From assembly GCA_902806565.1 (NCBI GenBank), contig CADCXA010000034.1, forward strand, positions 558,001-622,000: a stretch of 64,000 bases of DNA, read 5' to 3'. The notes beneath the pieces are model-generated. The model was not told the origin of the DNA. It did not search any database and saw only the letters and a list, made by a program, of their open reading frames with translations. Shown piece after piece: positions 47,533 to 59,500 of the stretch (positions are counted from its first letter, which is position 1; each line of letters starts with the position of its first letter). Source of the stretch: Hypoxylon rubiginosum (Eukaryota; Ascomycota; Sordariomycetes; Xylariales; Hypoxylaceae). The translations under genes and the position numbers were made by a program.

Positions 47533-49513
47533 ATGCCATCAGCGATCAGCAGCGACGAGTGGGATCTTCCCCGTTTGAAAGCCTCAATTGGCTTCGAGGT
47601 GAGGCTGCCTGGATGGGTATTTTTGAGTGGTCACCGACTAACATTCACGTTTCGCAGGATGATTTTCAGTACTTGGCATCCGATGATCAAGATACCGGTG
47701 AGACATTCTGGTGATGTGGTGCAGAGTGAGGCTTCTCTAACTCTCGCCATCAGAGTTCTTCGACGTCAAGTTCTATCCCTACGGAGACGCTACACATGAC
47801 CCCGTCTTTGCTGCTGTCAGCAAAAAGCATGTTGTTATCTATCGACTTTCTAACAAGTCGAATCCCCCTTACGAGCTCGTACAGCTCTTCAGGGACGACG
47901 ACGTAGGTCTTGTAGTAGCCTAGTACTGAGGGTAGCCGAAACTAACAGCAACCTAGAAAGAGGCCTTGAACTGCAGCTGCACTTGGACCAAGGATCCTGA
48001 GACCGAGGTTCCTTATCTCTGTGTGGCCGGCAGAGATGCTAAAATCAAGGTCTACGACGTTGTTCATGGCAAGCTAGTAAAGGTCGGGTAGGCACTGACA
48101 CCAGCCCACGACACTATAGGCTAACACGTTAATAGGTCCTCGTTGGCCATGGAGGAGTAAGTGCTAAGAGTGGACTATCTACAGCCCCGAACTAACATTC
48201 TTCGGAGGAAATCAACGATCTTGCTACATGCCCGACAAATTTCTTATTGATCGCATCCGCGTCGGAAGACACTACCGTTCGGATATGGAGCCTTGATCCC
48301 GCACACTCCAAGCAGCCATGCGTCTGCCTCCTCGCTGGAGAAGGTCATTCGTCAGGACTGCTGACTGTCGTATGTATCTGGCCACTATCATAGTGCCTTC
48401 AATTTTAACTGATATTTTCAAGGCCTTTCACAACAGCGGTCGATATGTCCTCTCTGCTGGCCACGACAATGTTATCTGTTTGGTATGCAAATACATCTCA
48501 GCCGAGAATATAGAACACAAGTTTCTCATTAACACATAATAGTGGACACTCCCTAACTTACCACCCGAGTCCAATGGCAAGAACCCACCGAAACCTATTG
48601 TAATTCACTACCCTCATTTCTTCACCTCGGAGGTACATAGCGGTATTGTAGACTGGTGAGTCATGCTGTCGTATATAGCTATGGGAAGGTTAACCTAACA
48701 ATGATTTGTAGTGTGGCTTTCTTTGGTGATCTCGTTCTCTCACGAGCTTGCCATGAGGATATCATAGTGTTGTGGCGGATCGAGGGGTTTTCATCCCACG
48801 ATCCTCCACCCGAGATATCCGAAGCGCCTACTACTAGTGACACGGAACGTCTAACGCGTTCAGCCTTCGCCCCCGCAACGGCATCGGCGTGCCCACCTCA
48901 GTACACACGCCTATTGGAGTTCTGGACGCCGCACTGCGGTCATCAGTTCTATCTCCGCTTTAAGCTCTTTCACGATAAGGATAAGCATCCAGTTCTGGCT
49001 TTCGGTAATGCGAAGGCCATGATCTTTTTCTGGGACCTCGCGCGTCTAGGAAGCTATCACGACTTCATTAGTCAAGTTCGAGATCCAGCTCGCGATAAAT
49101 CTCAACCGATTCACCGTCCGGGATGGCTAGCGCCGATTAACCATCGGCAGAAGGGTGATACTGTCAGCAAGCTCAAAGATGCTGCTAGCGATAGGGAGTC
49201 GGTGGTGTCGGGCCGCACTGGCAGTGTTGATGTCGAAACGCATCTGGATCTTAATACGAACTATTCGCAGGAGACATTAGAATCGTGGGAGTTGAAATAC
49301 GACATGACACGTGTGGAGGAACCCATCAGAGCACATCTACAGAGCAATATCACCGTTAAAGACTTTGTCGGGCGTCAAGTAGCATGGAGCGCTGGTGGCG
49401 AGTGGTGCGTCGTTGTAGGAAGCAAGAATCTTGCAATCATCCTACAGCGGTGGTCTAAGAAGGACCGGTCAGATGATAAAGAGAAGAAGCCAAGTCTAGA
49501 CAGGCAAAGTTGA
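47533..49513 (+). CDS. EED: EED-type WD40 subunit of Polycomb repressive complex 2
   Basis: Nine exons: 47533-47598, 47658-47697, 47754-47902, 47957-48082, 48136-48156, 48208-48369, 48423-48482, 48543-48655 and 48712-49513 (512 aa). All junctions keep phase. The N-terminus DLPRLKASIGFEDDFQYLAS leads into WD repeats with diagnostic EED sequences: FFDVKFYPYG, VLVGHGGEINDLATCP, ASASEDTTVRIWSLDP, GRYVLSAGHDNVICLWTLP and RACHEDIIVLWRIEG. The last repeat is WSAGGEWCVVVGSKN. EED is the H3K27me3-reading scaffold that activates the PRC2 methyltransferase in facultative heterochromatin. The donor of the fourth intron is uncertain: GTCGGG (48083) keeps WD-repeat spacing, while the better-looking GTAAAG (48077) would delete two residues. 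An insert of about 75 residues (about 365-440) separates the last repeats. Identity is strong. Confidence 0.93.
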
Positions 49514-49808
49514 AGGAAGGGCAAGCGTATGCTACATCGCGTATTAATTAGTCGCTCTACGTTACTATCCCTGACGATCCAAAATCAAGGCATTGCAATT
49601 GACCTTAGATATCAAAAGGAATGTGTATTATAGCAACTTAGGAGAATGACAATGCGGTAACCCCATTATTCTCCTATTAAGACCCTTCCTACTAATTTCT
49701 CGTTATCCTAAAATGCAGACCATAGAACCATATCCCAATAAAGCACCGATGTATTAGAATCGACACTTTGCAGCAAGTTTCCGTCGAAGCCGCCGAGCTC
49801 GTAACTGC

Positions 49809-50097
49809 TTACGAGATGCAGTAGGGGAGGCCGTCGATGTACTCGCACCAAGCCTCGGGGGCGCAATTTCCACCGTCCTGCGTACCGTGGTCAGTGGCTG
49901 GGAGAAGACTAGGTGGCGTGCCGGTTGCTACTTACCAGATAGAACCCGTCAACGTTGCAAACCAGCCAGCCTGAGAAGTCGGGCTTGCAGGCATAAGACG
50001 GAGGGGTGCACTCTGCGACCACAATATCACGGGGAGCCTGGCTGGTCGGCTTGGCCAGGGCTGCGGTGACAAGGGCTAGGATTGCGAAGAACTGCAT
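49809..50097 (-). CDS. small secreted cysteine-rich protein, effector-like
   Basis: Exons 50097-49936 and 49877-49809 with intron 49935-49878 (GTAAGT...GCAG) give 76 aa. Residues 1-15 (MQFFAILALVTAALA) are a textbook signal peptide. The mature part of about 60 aa has six cysteines, each in a spaced context (AEC, YAC, LVC, GNC, EWC, PYC... in order AEC, YAC, LVC, NC, WC, YC), enough for three disulfides. There are no membrane or GPI signals. Without splicing the frame would stop after HAT and lose three of the six cysteines, which supports the intron. Small cysteine-rich secreted proteins of fungi include plant-directed effectors and antimicrobial peptides. No family is recognised, so the role is unknown. 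Confidence 0.78.
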
Positions 50098-52091
50098 TTT
50101 GTCGTTGTAGGTGAAGAGGACTGGATATCTGTCGGCGGTATAGATAGATGATATATTGACTGGGTTGTGGGATGCTGATGCTGATACTGATATCGAGAGA
50201 CATGAGGAAGTGTACTCCTTCCCTTATATAACAAATCCGACAGACGAGCTCGTGCTATAATGGGCTTCGAAGCGGACTCTTCGAAGTCAGTCATAGCTAA
50301 CACCCATCAAAGTTAGCAGTAACGTAGATCAAGGTAATCTCCATCGAGATCCAACTCTGGCGGACAGAGCGAGATCAAATCTCACAGGAACACTATTCGA
50401 CGATTCCTAAACAATATGCTGCGATCGATCCACCAACCGGGATGGCGAAGTCTAGACATCACGATATTTGAAACCTGATCTCAAAGGTTTTTTAATAAGC
50501 ACTTCGAGTTTGGATTATATGACAGGTAGTAGCTTGAATATCTCGCCCCGTGGTTAGTAGTTCAAGATCGACTCCGATACCGTAATAGTATCTGAATGAG
50601 AAGAAAGCATTAAATCATTACAGAGAAATTCCCAAGTGATGCTATCATAAGTGAGTTGCTGACCCGATTTGACTTCCCACTTTCGCTCACGACCTCTCCG
50701 GAGCCGGGCGTCCGACTCGATTACCTACATAGAGAGCCTATGATGTAGGCACACACTTCCTCCCATGTTCAGCCCTACCAATTGGCAAGGCTTCGCATAG
50801 ACAAGTGCTAGTTTAGCTGATCTATAGCGTGCACTCAAATAAGCGACGAAACGAGGCACAAGCTGCGCCGGGCATGGATGGGAAAACCGTTTAGATATCT
50901 AAACTTCTACTTAGTCGCCAGGGGCCGTCCGCGCTGATGATATTTTCGCATTAACTCTCCGCCGTCAGCATTGGCGAACGTCCGCCCGTGTACCGTCGTT
51001 TCAGCATTAGGCAGGTACGGCCCAGATAGCGCAACAGGTAGACGTTCGTCCACGGGCTGATACTTATACTCTCTTCCCGTGTGTCATCTCCCCTTGCGCC
51101 ATGACGGATGCCAGTACTCTATTCAGGTACCCATCCATACTATATAGCGCTTGGGAACTCAAAATTAGAATCAAGTTCGAAAAATACAGGGGTTTCCTCT
51201 TATCTCCCGGCTCCCCTGGAATTGAAGTTCGTACCTAGATCGCTTTCGGATTTCCGAGCGCGACGGCCGGGTAAGACCAAGTCTACACTCTAGTATAATA
51301 TTAGACATCATATTACCTCAGAATGTTTGCAGTGATAAGCCGGAGGTTTGCTATTGCTGAAATATCTTATGTTGAGTACCGACACATATACTCGCAGATG
51401 AGTCTAAGTATCGATATCCGGGATGCCCATGAGATCGCATTACTTCGTGGCGAAATATTACATGTGGAAGTGGACACTACCTAACACGAACATCTAAGTA
51501 CGATGGTCAAGTAATGAGGTAGGCCATCGAAGAGCCGCGCCCGTGCGGGTGAGTTTTGCTTTCCGCATACCTTGTCGCTCGGGAGCTTCGCCTTCTTTCC
51601 TTCGGAAGAGGGCGAATTCCGACCTCGGGATATCAATAACAGCATCATAGTCCATAGTTTCTCGCCATCATAGGCAGGTAGTCTTACCTTAATACCAGCT
51701 GGAGAACTTGAGTCGGATCCTTAACCTTGTGCCCCTTAGCTAAGCCCATTAGGAGTTGAGTCTTTCCAGAATACGATCCGTGGAGACGATGCCTTCACAA
51801 GTCTAATTCTAGATGCAGGGTCCCATACACACTCTCTGTCAGGGCACATTTTATCGCCTTGATATCCCAACTCGTTGGCTCAAAGGCCATATCGAACTAC
51901 CTATGTGTGCTCAACAACGATGTCGCTCCTTGTCATGTAGGGATGTCGGGGATGTTGGAAATAGCTACTGGAAAAGTAGGATGACCATGACCAAGAGAAA
52001 TTTTGCTGCTAACTGAGTTGGGTATGCAATAAGCGGAATATATTTTACAGTAAATCTTCCGTACTAACCAACCTGTTGCAACACACAAAGG
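50098..52091. other. intergenic between secreted-protein gene and tRNA-Ala
   Basis: About 2 kb with only short frames up to 75 codons. No gene, RNA or clear repeat was seen. The first few hundred bases are the promoter of the secreted-protein gene. Confidence 0.6.
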
Positions 52092-52163
52092 GGGCTTGTG
52101 GTTTAGTGGTATAATACTCCCTTAGCATGGGAGTGGTCCGGGGTTCGATTCCCCGCGAGTCCA
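52092..52163 (+). tRNA. tRNA-Ala (anticodon AGC)
   Basis: A 72-nt cloverleaf without intron. The acceptor stem GGGCTTG pairs with CGAGTCC (two G-T wobbles), with discriminator A at 52163. The D arm is GTTTAGTGGTATAAT. The anticodon stem CTCCC/GGGAG encloses loop TTAGCAT, so the anticodon is AGC (inosine at position 34 after editing, reading Ala GCN codons). The T arm is CGGGG-TTCGATT-CCCCG. The internal A and B box sequences of polymerase III promoters (TGGTTTAGTGG, GGTTCGATTCC) are present. A T-run at 52194-52199 can serve as terminator. Confidence 0.95.
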
Positions 52164-52168
52164 TCATC

Positions 52169-52185
52169 GGAGGTTAAATTCCTCC
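52169..52185 (+). other. T-arm-like hairpin just downstream of tRNA-Ala
   Basis: GGAGG-TTAAATT-CCTCC is a perfect 5-bp stem with a 7-nt loop, the geometry of a tRNA T arm. It is followed by TGTACCA and then TTTTT. It starts 6 nt after the tRNA end, so it would lie in the precursor trailer. It may be a relic of a second tRNA 3' half or chance. Confidence 0.5.
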
Positions 52186-54317
52186 TGTACCATCTTTTTG
52201 TCATTTTAATCCATTCTTCCACTATGTGATTCTCCTGGACCATTAACAGTTCAGTTTCGTGAGCGTCCGTGTTGGCATTCTTCATTTCATTCTGGATGTA
52301 GCTTTCGAGGAGAGTGCATGGCCTCTTACATATTATTTTAGGGAGGCTATTGACCTTCATGACATCTACACGTTTCTTTTGCCTCAATTCTGCCTGGTTA
52401 ATCACTCACCGGCTGAAATTAACACCCGTCTACCAAACATAGTACCGATGTTATACTTGAAGTCGTCCTCGCTGGCGATCGCGACACTCGTATGACAGCA
52501 TGTGTTGGACTCGATAGTTCTATTGCATGAGTTGTGCTTGTCCCCTGTTGTATCGCCGCCCAGGCGGCGGACAGATCTGACTCTAGCGTTATTGCCTTTC
52601 TAAGATTTCTAAGGAGTGCTAACCTCCTAAAGGAGAGCATAGAAAACAACAAAGGCGACGGGGTCGTACTCGAGAGGCGATACTTAAGCCTAGTTGCACA
52701 ACAGACTGGCCTCTAAACATATACTAAGGCTTCTGAGATGTCACGACGAAGAGGCCGACGAATCATGACTTCGCACTACATGGTCGAGATCCAAGTATTT
52801 CCCGCCTAGGATAGCTTGTGTAGGTGTGGATTTTGGAAGATGGATGATGCAGCTTCAATAGTCACCACCTGTTGAGCAAGTTGTAGTCGCAAACATAGTG
52901 AGTGAGAGGTGAGACCCCATAATCTAGAATGCTGTACTGCGTTAAGATTTCTATGCTCATCGCCTCTTACAAATGAGGATTTAATGATTGGCGCGTTTAG
53001 TATTCAACGATCCTCATTCCGTTGTGCGCATGGAGAATTTCTCGCAGTCGTTGTACTGGTGCCAATAATATGCAGCACAAATTTCGTTGTGTTAATCGTA
53101 CCTATTCTTTGCTATTTTGTTCCTGCTTGTCTTGGGTTTAATCGAATCTAGGAGGAGATAATTCTTGGGAGACGCTCGGCGATGTTGATAAAAATAGGAT
53201 TCTGAATCCAGTTAGAGGTTAGGTGCAGTTGGCTCTCAGTGCAATCGCGCGGCAAAGAGGTATCAAGGCGTTTAACAACAGAAATAGGAAGTTCCCAAGT
53301 TGGCTGGCTGGGCTCTTGTTTCAAGTTTCAAGTGGCTGAGCCCTGCTAGAAGCTGAAATGAATCAACAACCAATCAAACCCCACCGTCCCAGTAGTAGCT
53401 AAGCCCCTGAACCCCCTACATACCCCTGAAAATCCTCTCGGTCATCGCGGGGCTTCTTCGACGACACGTCCTTCCCAAAAGGCACCTTCGACATTGCGAC
53501 AACCCGAGGCTACATAGGCATTGTCCAGACTGCCAGATCCAGATCCAGATCCAGATCATCAACGTTACTAGACCTAGATGATGGGTTAGAGCATCGTTGT
53601 ATTGGTGCCGAGCGGAGTATACCGCTAGCTCCTATTACCTCTTACGTAGAGTTAGGCGAACCTCTCAGCCAACCAAGGCTTGTAGCCATGTCCAACTTCG
53701 TGGTTCCTGCGGCTGCACCATGTTGTTGCTTATTGCAGACGCCAATTAACTCGATACGGCACGCAGTAGTAATCTGACTACTCTTTGTATACGTGTGGAC
53801 TGTTTGCCCGTGACTCCTTCGAGGCTTGGGCTTGGATAAAATCTCCCTTGTCCCTCGCTTACCTATTACAATGGACTCTGACGAAGATGACTTTGTCCAA
53901 GTCATACTTTCTTTGCTGTCTACATATGTACCTATTATTCTCATCTAACTAGCATTGATTGTTCTTTCCATTCGCTTTCTGCTTATTCTTTTGCTAGCTC
54001 ATTGATGATTTAGACAATCTTTACAGGAGCCTATTGTTTACCCGTTACGATATTTGGAGGTCTCTTGTTCACTCATTCTATCTAACCTAGAAGACAGCGC
54101 CGCCTTCATCACCGCTTCCTATAACCAATCTTGATTTTTTTTCTTCGCTTCTTTTGGTTACCCAAGTCCTTTTACTACATTGGATTTCTGTGTCCTTAAT
54201 TAAAAATCGAAAAATCGAACGAGCGTACAGGATAAACTGGCAAATTCGAATATTTCAACTTGAGGTCGCTGCGCGATACTATTCTTCTCATTCGTCACCA
54301 CACATCAGCATACCAAC
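52186..54317. other. intergenic between tRNA-Ala and GH76 gene
   Basis: Only short frames up to 100 codons with no recognisable product. A CAGATC microsatellite of about four copies lies at 53533-53557. Confidence 0.6.
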
Positions 54318-55886
54318 ATGTATATGAAATCTGTTCACGCTGCTGCGTTGGCTGCGGCGTTTACGTCGCCAAAAGACATCGACATTAATGACCCAAGTAA
54401 GCGCACTTCGTCCTCTGGACAACTACACGTAGCACGTACTAACCCACGGGCAGCATCCATACGTAGCGTAGCGAGTACGTTAGCTTACGGGACAATGGCC
54501 TGGTACTCAGGAAATGTGACAGACACGCCAGAAGTATGGAATACCAACCCCCCTTAATTTTGTGTTGCTTGTGCATGAGCTGACGTATCGCTTCTTAGAC
54601 TATTGCTGTCTTCCCTCCACCACATTGTAAGACTTGGCCCGCACCCATTCCTGCCATACGAACATCTACTGACTTGAACAACAGATTGGTGGCAAGCAGG
54701 CGCTGCCTGGGGAGCTATGTTAGATTATTCGCATTACACGGGCGATTCTAGTTATGACGAAGTCATTACACAAGCGCTACTCTCACAAGTCGGCCCTAAG
54801 TTTGATTTCATGATGCCGCTACACTACGGGTCCGAAGGAAACGATGACCAGGCCTTCTGGTCCTTTGCTATCCTCGAGGCTGCTGAGAGGAACTTTCCGC
54901 AACCCGACGACACTATTCCCCCCTGGCTTGACATAGCATCTAACATCTGGAACTCGATGGTCGTGAGGTGGAATACGTCGAGTTGTGATGGCGGACTCGC
55001 CTGGCAGATTTTCGAGTCCAACCCCAATGGCATGCATTACAAGAATAGCGTCTCCAACGGCGGCTTCTTCCAAATGTCGGCGCGCCTTGCACGAGCAACC
55101 GGAAACGACACGTACCTCGAGTGGGCGCAAAAGGTGTGGGATTGGTCCGAGAAAATCGGTTTCGTGGATGAGAATTATAACGTCTACGATGGAGCCGATA
55201 GCCAGGATAACTGCGCCGAAGTCAACAAACTTTCGTTCTCGTACGCGCAGGGGATTTATATGTACGGCGCTGCTGTCCTGTACAACTACACCAATGGCGA
55301 CAAGACGTGGGGAGATCGCACTTCTGGTCTGCTAAAGGCGGCGGACTCGTATTTCAGCCCTTACCCGAATGCGACGAATATCATGTTTGAGCACGCCTGC
55401 GAACCCTATGAAGTCTGTAATACCGATATGAAATCCTTCAAAGGCTATTTATCACGCTTCATGTGGGCAACAACACGAATGATGCCCGCCACACTCCCCC
55501 GCGTCCAGACGTTGCTGAATGCTTCTGCCGTTGCAGCCGCGAAGGCTTGCTCCGGAGGACAAAATGGCACGGTTTGCGGGCAAAAGTGGTACGTCGGAGG
55601 ATTCGATGGAGTGTCGGGACTTGGTCAGCAGATGACGGCGTTGGAAACAGTACAAGGACTCCTAGCCCAGGAGGCCGTCCCCCCTTTTAAGGCTGGCGAG
55701 ATCAAGCATGTGGGGGCCACGGATAGCCCAGCAGATGATTCATCGTCGACGACAAACTCTGCCGCTATGTCAGCAACGCCCACGCCTACACCCACCAGAC
55801 GATCGAATTCTGCTGGTAGCATTCTTGCTGACTGGCGATGGACCGTGCTAGCGTTGAGCTCAGTTTTGGTTCTAGGCCTAGCATGA
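54318..55886 (+). CDS. GH76 family GPI-anchored cell-wall enzyme, Dfg5/Dcw1-like
   Basis: Exons 54318-54396, 54454-54533, 54599-54626 and 54685-55886 give 462 aa. A short hydrophobic N-terminus (HAAALAAAF) could be the signal peptide, although it is weaker than usual. The GH76 core starts at SIRSVASTLAYGTMAWYSGN and includes YWWQAGAAWGAMLDY and NDDQAFWSF, with the family's catalytic Asp pair at about 116-117. NGGFFQMSARLAR and QKWYVGG follow. A Ser/Thr/Pro-rich stretch (about 405-437) precedes a C-terminal hydrophobic tail (VLALSSVLVLGLA), as expected for GPI attachment. Dfg5/Dcw1 proteins transfer GPI-anchored mannoproteins into the wall matrix and act at the outer plasma membrane or wall. 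The 28-nt third exon is supported by the joined reading AVFPPPHYWW. Confidence 0.93.
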
Positions 55887-56486
55887 TGGATTCACTTTGG
55901 GCATACCTAATCGGCATAAAAATAGGGAGTTGGCGTTTGGGTCTCCTTTTTTTGACTGCTTCACTGCAGCGCTCCTTTAAAGACATGGATACCTCTTGAG
56001 GGTAACCTTTGATTCGTACGGCATAATACTTAAACTGAGAACCATAGGCATTGTTGGACACTTAAAAGATTCACCCGATGGGATTCTGAGATAGATAGAG
56101 CTCAGATTGATTGTTTATCAATCTTGAATGGAAAATAACTTGTATTAAGTGCTAGTACAGAAAGTACAGAACTCCTATCCACTCTGATGTTTGTATACAT
56201 GTACATAATCTAGGTATGCATGTAGACGGTATCTTAACCCCACCTATTGAGTCAATTGAAGTTTTCCCTGACTTGCCTCCGATCGGACGCCCGGCTGCAA
56301 TATATTAGTGACGATGCTAACAAACAGATCCCTTACAGCTAATACGCGATTCACTATTATCCTAAATAATTTCATAATTTGGACTATTTAAAACAGCATC
56401 TGAACTAGTGGTCGGATCTAAAAGTATCAGTTTGTGGAGGATAGCAACGTGCGTGTTGCTGGTTATCATCTAGGTTGCTCATGATC
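55887..56486. other. intergenic before histidinol-phosphate aminotransferase
   Basis: A short spacer. No gene or repeat seen. Confidence 0.6.
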
Positions 56487-57813
56487 ATGTCGCCCTTCAA
56501 TATCGAGACGTGTGCGAGACCCAATATCCTGGCTCTTGAGCCGTACCGGTGCGCACGAGAGTAAGACTCAATCGCAACTTACCTTGCAATGATAACCAGT
56601 TACTCATACACACTACAGTGACTATAAGGACGATGGCACAAATATACTCCTAGACGCCAACGAAAACGCCTGTGGGCCTCCGTTGACGGCGTCCGCTGTG
56701 TCAGTGGCGTCGACGGGCTCTGGGGCTGAGATCGATTTTCTGGGCCTTCACAGATACCCAGATCCTCACCAGCGGGATCTCAAGCAGCTGCTCTGCAACT
56801 TGCGCAATACCCACGTCCACACGGAAAAGTCCATCACGCCCGACAACCTTTTCGTCGGCGTTGGTAGCGACGAGGCCATCGATGCGCTGCTACGATGCTT
56901 CTGCATACCAGGCAAGGACCGCATCCTGGTGTGCCCTCCGACGTACGGCATGTATTCGGTGTCGGCGCAAGTGAACGACGTAGGGCAAATCAAGGTACCT
57001 CTGTTGCCAGCGCCCGAGTTCGGCCTAGACGTAGCAAAAATTAAGGAGGCACTGTCGACCGAGAAAAACGTAAAAATGGCCTACTTCTGCTCGCCGGGAA
57101 ACCCTACCGGCTCGGTACTAGCCAAGGAAGACATCAAGCAGGTCCTGGAACACCCCACGTGGAACGGCGTGGTGGTAGTCGACGAGGCGTACATGGACTT
57201 CGCGCCCGAAGGGTCGTCCCTGGCGGAATGGGTGGCCGAGTGGCCGAACCTGGTCGTCATGCAGACGCTCTCGAAGGCATTCGGCATGGCCGGCATCCGC
57301 CTGGGCGCCGCTTTTACGTCGCTGCCGATCGCGCGCCTGCTCAACAGCCTCAAGGCGCCGTACAACGTATCCAGCCCGACCAGCGCGCTCGCGACGTACG
57401 TCCTCTCCGACGAGGGCCTGGCCGCGATGCAGAGAAATAAGGAGAGGCTCGTGCGCCAGCGGAACCGGCTACTGGAGGAGCTGCCCAAGATCCGGGGCGT
57501 CGGCCGCCTGCGCGGCGGCGTCGAGAGCAATTTCTTACTGTTCGAGATGCTGAACGCCGAGGGCGAGCCCGATAACAGGACCGCGCTGGCTGTGTACGAG
57601 ACCCTGGCGGAGAACAGGGGCGTCGTCGTGCGGTTCCGGGGCAAGGAGCACGGGTGTCTAGGTTGCCTGCGGATCACGGTCGGCACGGAAGACGAAGTTA
57701 CGAGGTTCCTGGAGGCTATCGAGCAAGTTCTCGCCGAGGTTAATGGGGGAAAGACCGAAACGCCGGCTGATGAGGCCAAGAAGGAGGCCGAGGCGAACGG
57801 TGTGGTGGCATAA
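56487..57813 (+). CDS. HIS5: histidinol-phosphate aminotransferase
   Basis: Exons 56487-56560 and 56619-57813, intron 56561-56618 (GTAAGA...ACAG), give 422 aa. This PLP enzyme of fold type I converts imidazole acetol phosphate and glutamate to histidinol phosphate in histidine synthesis. Visible landmarks are LLDANENACGP at the N-terminus, HRYPDPHQ, SPGNPTG (about 183-189), DEAYMDF (about 213-219), the Schiff-base lysine in TLSKAFG (Lys about 244) with GIRLGAAF, and RGKEHGCLGCLRITVG near the end with the substrate-phosphate arginine. The first exon gives MSPFNIETCARPNILALEPY, typical for the fungal enzyme. A charged C-terminal tail of about 25 residues extends beyond the usual end. Identity is firm. 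Confidence 0.95.
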
Positions 57814-58249
57814 GGGGTAAATAGGAAAAAGAAGAGGTTTAAAAAAGAATAAAGGCCCGGCTAGACTAGACGAAGAACATAGAGTCATGCAAAACCTACT
57901 GAATATACTGACCTAAACCGTTTCTTAAGTACTTGACTTGGTACTGGCATGTCGGTACAGTCTGAAGGAGGTCATTTATATTACTCTTGATATTTCATGC
58001 TTAATTGCATATTATGCACAAGTATAGACCCGCTGAAAATTGTAGCTGCAAGCGCATATAGGGTACCGACGTAATTCTGCATCTATCGTTGACTTTCTCA
58101 CATCAAAGCAAAAATTTAAGACGAATATTTGCAATATTTCTAGAGTAACGTCTCATAGTTACACATCCTTTCCTATTTGAGACGAAATATTGCAAGAGGA
58201 AAAGAGGAAAGTTTTCGGTACATTGGGAGCTAAGAGAGGGTGACTCAGA
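57814..58249. other. intergenic between HIS5 and CNS1-like genes
   Basis: A short AT-rich spacer. No gene seen. It contains the 3' end of the upstream gene and the promoter of the next. Confidence 0.6.
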
Positions 58250-59500
58250 ATGCACATCGAAGAAATCACGGATGAGGTCGCCGAGCGCCTCAAGATCTCA
58301 GAGGCAGAAGGGAGCTCACAGTCGCAAGAAGGAGAACCTACACAACCAGCGCCACAAAATGTGCCGTCAACCGCCTCAGCAGCCATACTCCCGGAGCTGT
58401 CCCCGGGCCGGGCTATGACTAGCAAGAAGACGGTGGATGAGGTAGTCGCGGAATTGAAGAAGACGCCCTTCTTCATGACAGAATTAGAGGAGAACGACGA
58501 TACTGAGGCGTTCAAGGCGCTCGCGTACGAGGGCACACCTTTCGAAGTGGCATCTGACTTCAAGGAGCAAGGCAACGAATGCTTCCGCACCAAGCGCTGG
58601 GCCGACGCCAAGGAGTTCTACACGAAGGGCGTGCTAGTCCTAGCGGCCGAAGAGCGCAAACGCGCGAGGGGCGAACCGAACCCGGAAGCAACAGAGGAGG
58701 ACGTGAAAGGCCAGAGGAGCGTGCTGGAGTCCCTGTACGTGAACCGCGCCGCGTGCCACCTGGAGCTGAAGAACTACCGCAGCTGCTGGCTGGACTGCGC
58801 GGGGGCGCTGCGCCTCAACGACAGGAACCTGAAGGCCTTCTACCGGTCGGCGCGGGCGTTCCTGGCCGTGGGCCGCATCGAGCAGGCCGACGACGCGTGC
58901 GCGCGGGGTCTCGCGCTCGACGAGGGCAACGGGCCGCTGCAGGCGGTGGCGCGGGACATCGTCCGGAAGAGCGGGGAGGCGGCGGCGAAGCAACAAAAGG
59001 AGGACGAGCGATTGGCGCGCGAGAAGCGGCGGGCGATGCTAGTCCGAGCCGCTCTCAAGGCGCGGGGGATTAAGACGCGGACGACGGCGCAGCCGCCCGA
59101 GATGGAGGACGCGAAGCTGCAGCTGGTGCCGGACCCGGACGACCCGCGCAGCACGCTGAGCTTCCCGGCCGTGCTGCTGTACCCGGCGCACCTCCAGTCC
59201 GACTTCGTCAAGGCCTTCGGCGAGACGGACGCGCTGGCCGACCACCTGGCCTACGTGTTCCCGCTGCCGTGGGACGCGGCGCGCGAGTACGCGCCCGCCG
59301 GCGTCGAGTGCTACATGGAAACTACCAGCGGCGGGCTCGTCAAGGTCGGCCGCAAGGCGCCTCTACTCAAAGTGCTGTCGAGCGCCGACGTCGAGGTCGT
59401 CGACGAGGTCGTCCGGTTCTTCGTGCTGCCTAAGGCTAAGGCCGCCGCTTGGGTTCAGGAGTTTAAGATGAAGAAGGCGGCGGAGAAGGGCAGTAGTTAA
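58250..59500 (+). CDS. CNS1: Hsp90 co-chaperone Cns1/TTC4 family TPR protein
   Basis: A single exon of 416 aa. After a disordered start, the conserved segment VDEVVAELKKTPFFMTELEE (about 62-81) is the Cns1/TTC4 N-terminal motif. Three TPR repeats follow (about 103-235): FKEQGNECFRTKRWADAKEFY, LYVNRAACHLELKNYRSCWLD and FYRSARAFLAVGRIEQADD. These carry the Lys/Asn/Arg carboxylate-clamp residues that bind the C-terminal EEVD of Hsp90. A charged helix leads to the C-terminal wheel domain (about 290-415), with FPAVLLYPAHLQSDFV, and FVLPKAKAAAWVQEF near the end. Cns1 is cytosolic, binds Hsp90 and Hsp70, and supports translation elongation factor folding. The gene is very GC-rich at third positions. 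Identity is firm. Confidence 0.92.
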   Translation: MHIEEITDEVAERLKISEAEGSSQSQEGEPTQPAPQNVPSTASAAILPELSPGRAMTSKKTVDEVVAELKKTPFFMTELEENDDTEAFKALAYEGTPFEVASDFKEQGNECFRTKRWADAKEFYTKGVLVLAAEERKRARGEPNPEATEEDVKGQRSVLESLYVNRAACHLELKNYRSCWLDCAGALRLNDRNLKAFYRSARAFLAVGRIEQADDACARGLALDEGNGPLQAVARDIVRKSGEAAAKQQKEDERLAREKRRAMLVRAALKARGIKTRTTAQPPEMEDAKLQLVPDPDDPRSTLSFPAVLLYPAHLQSDFVKAFGETDALADHLAYVFPLPWDAAREYAPAGVECYMETTSGGLVKVGRKAPLLKVLSSADVEVVDEVVRFFVLPKAKAAAWVQEFKMKKAAEKGSS

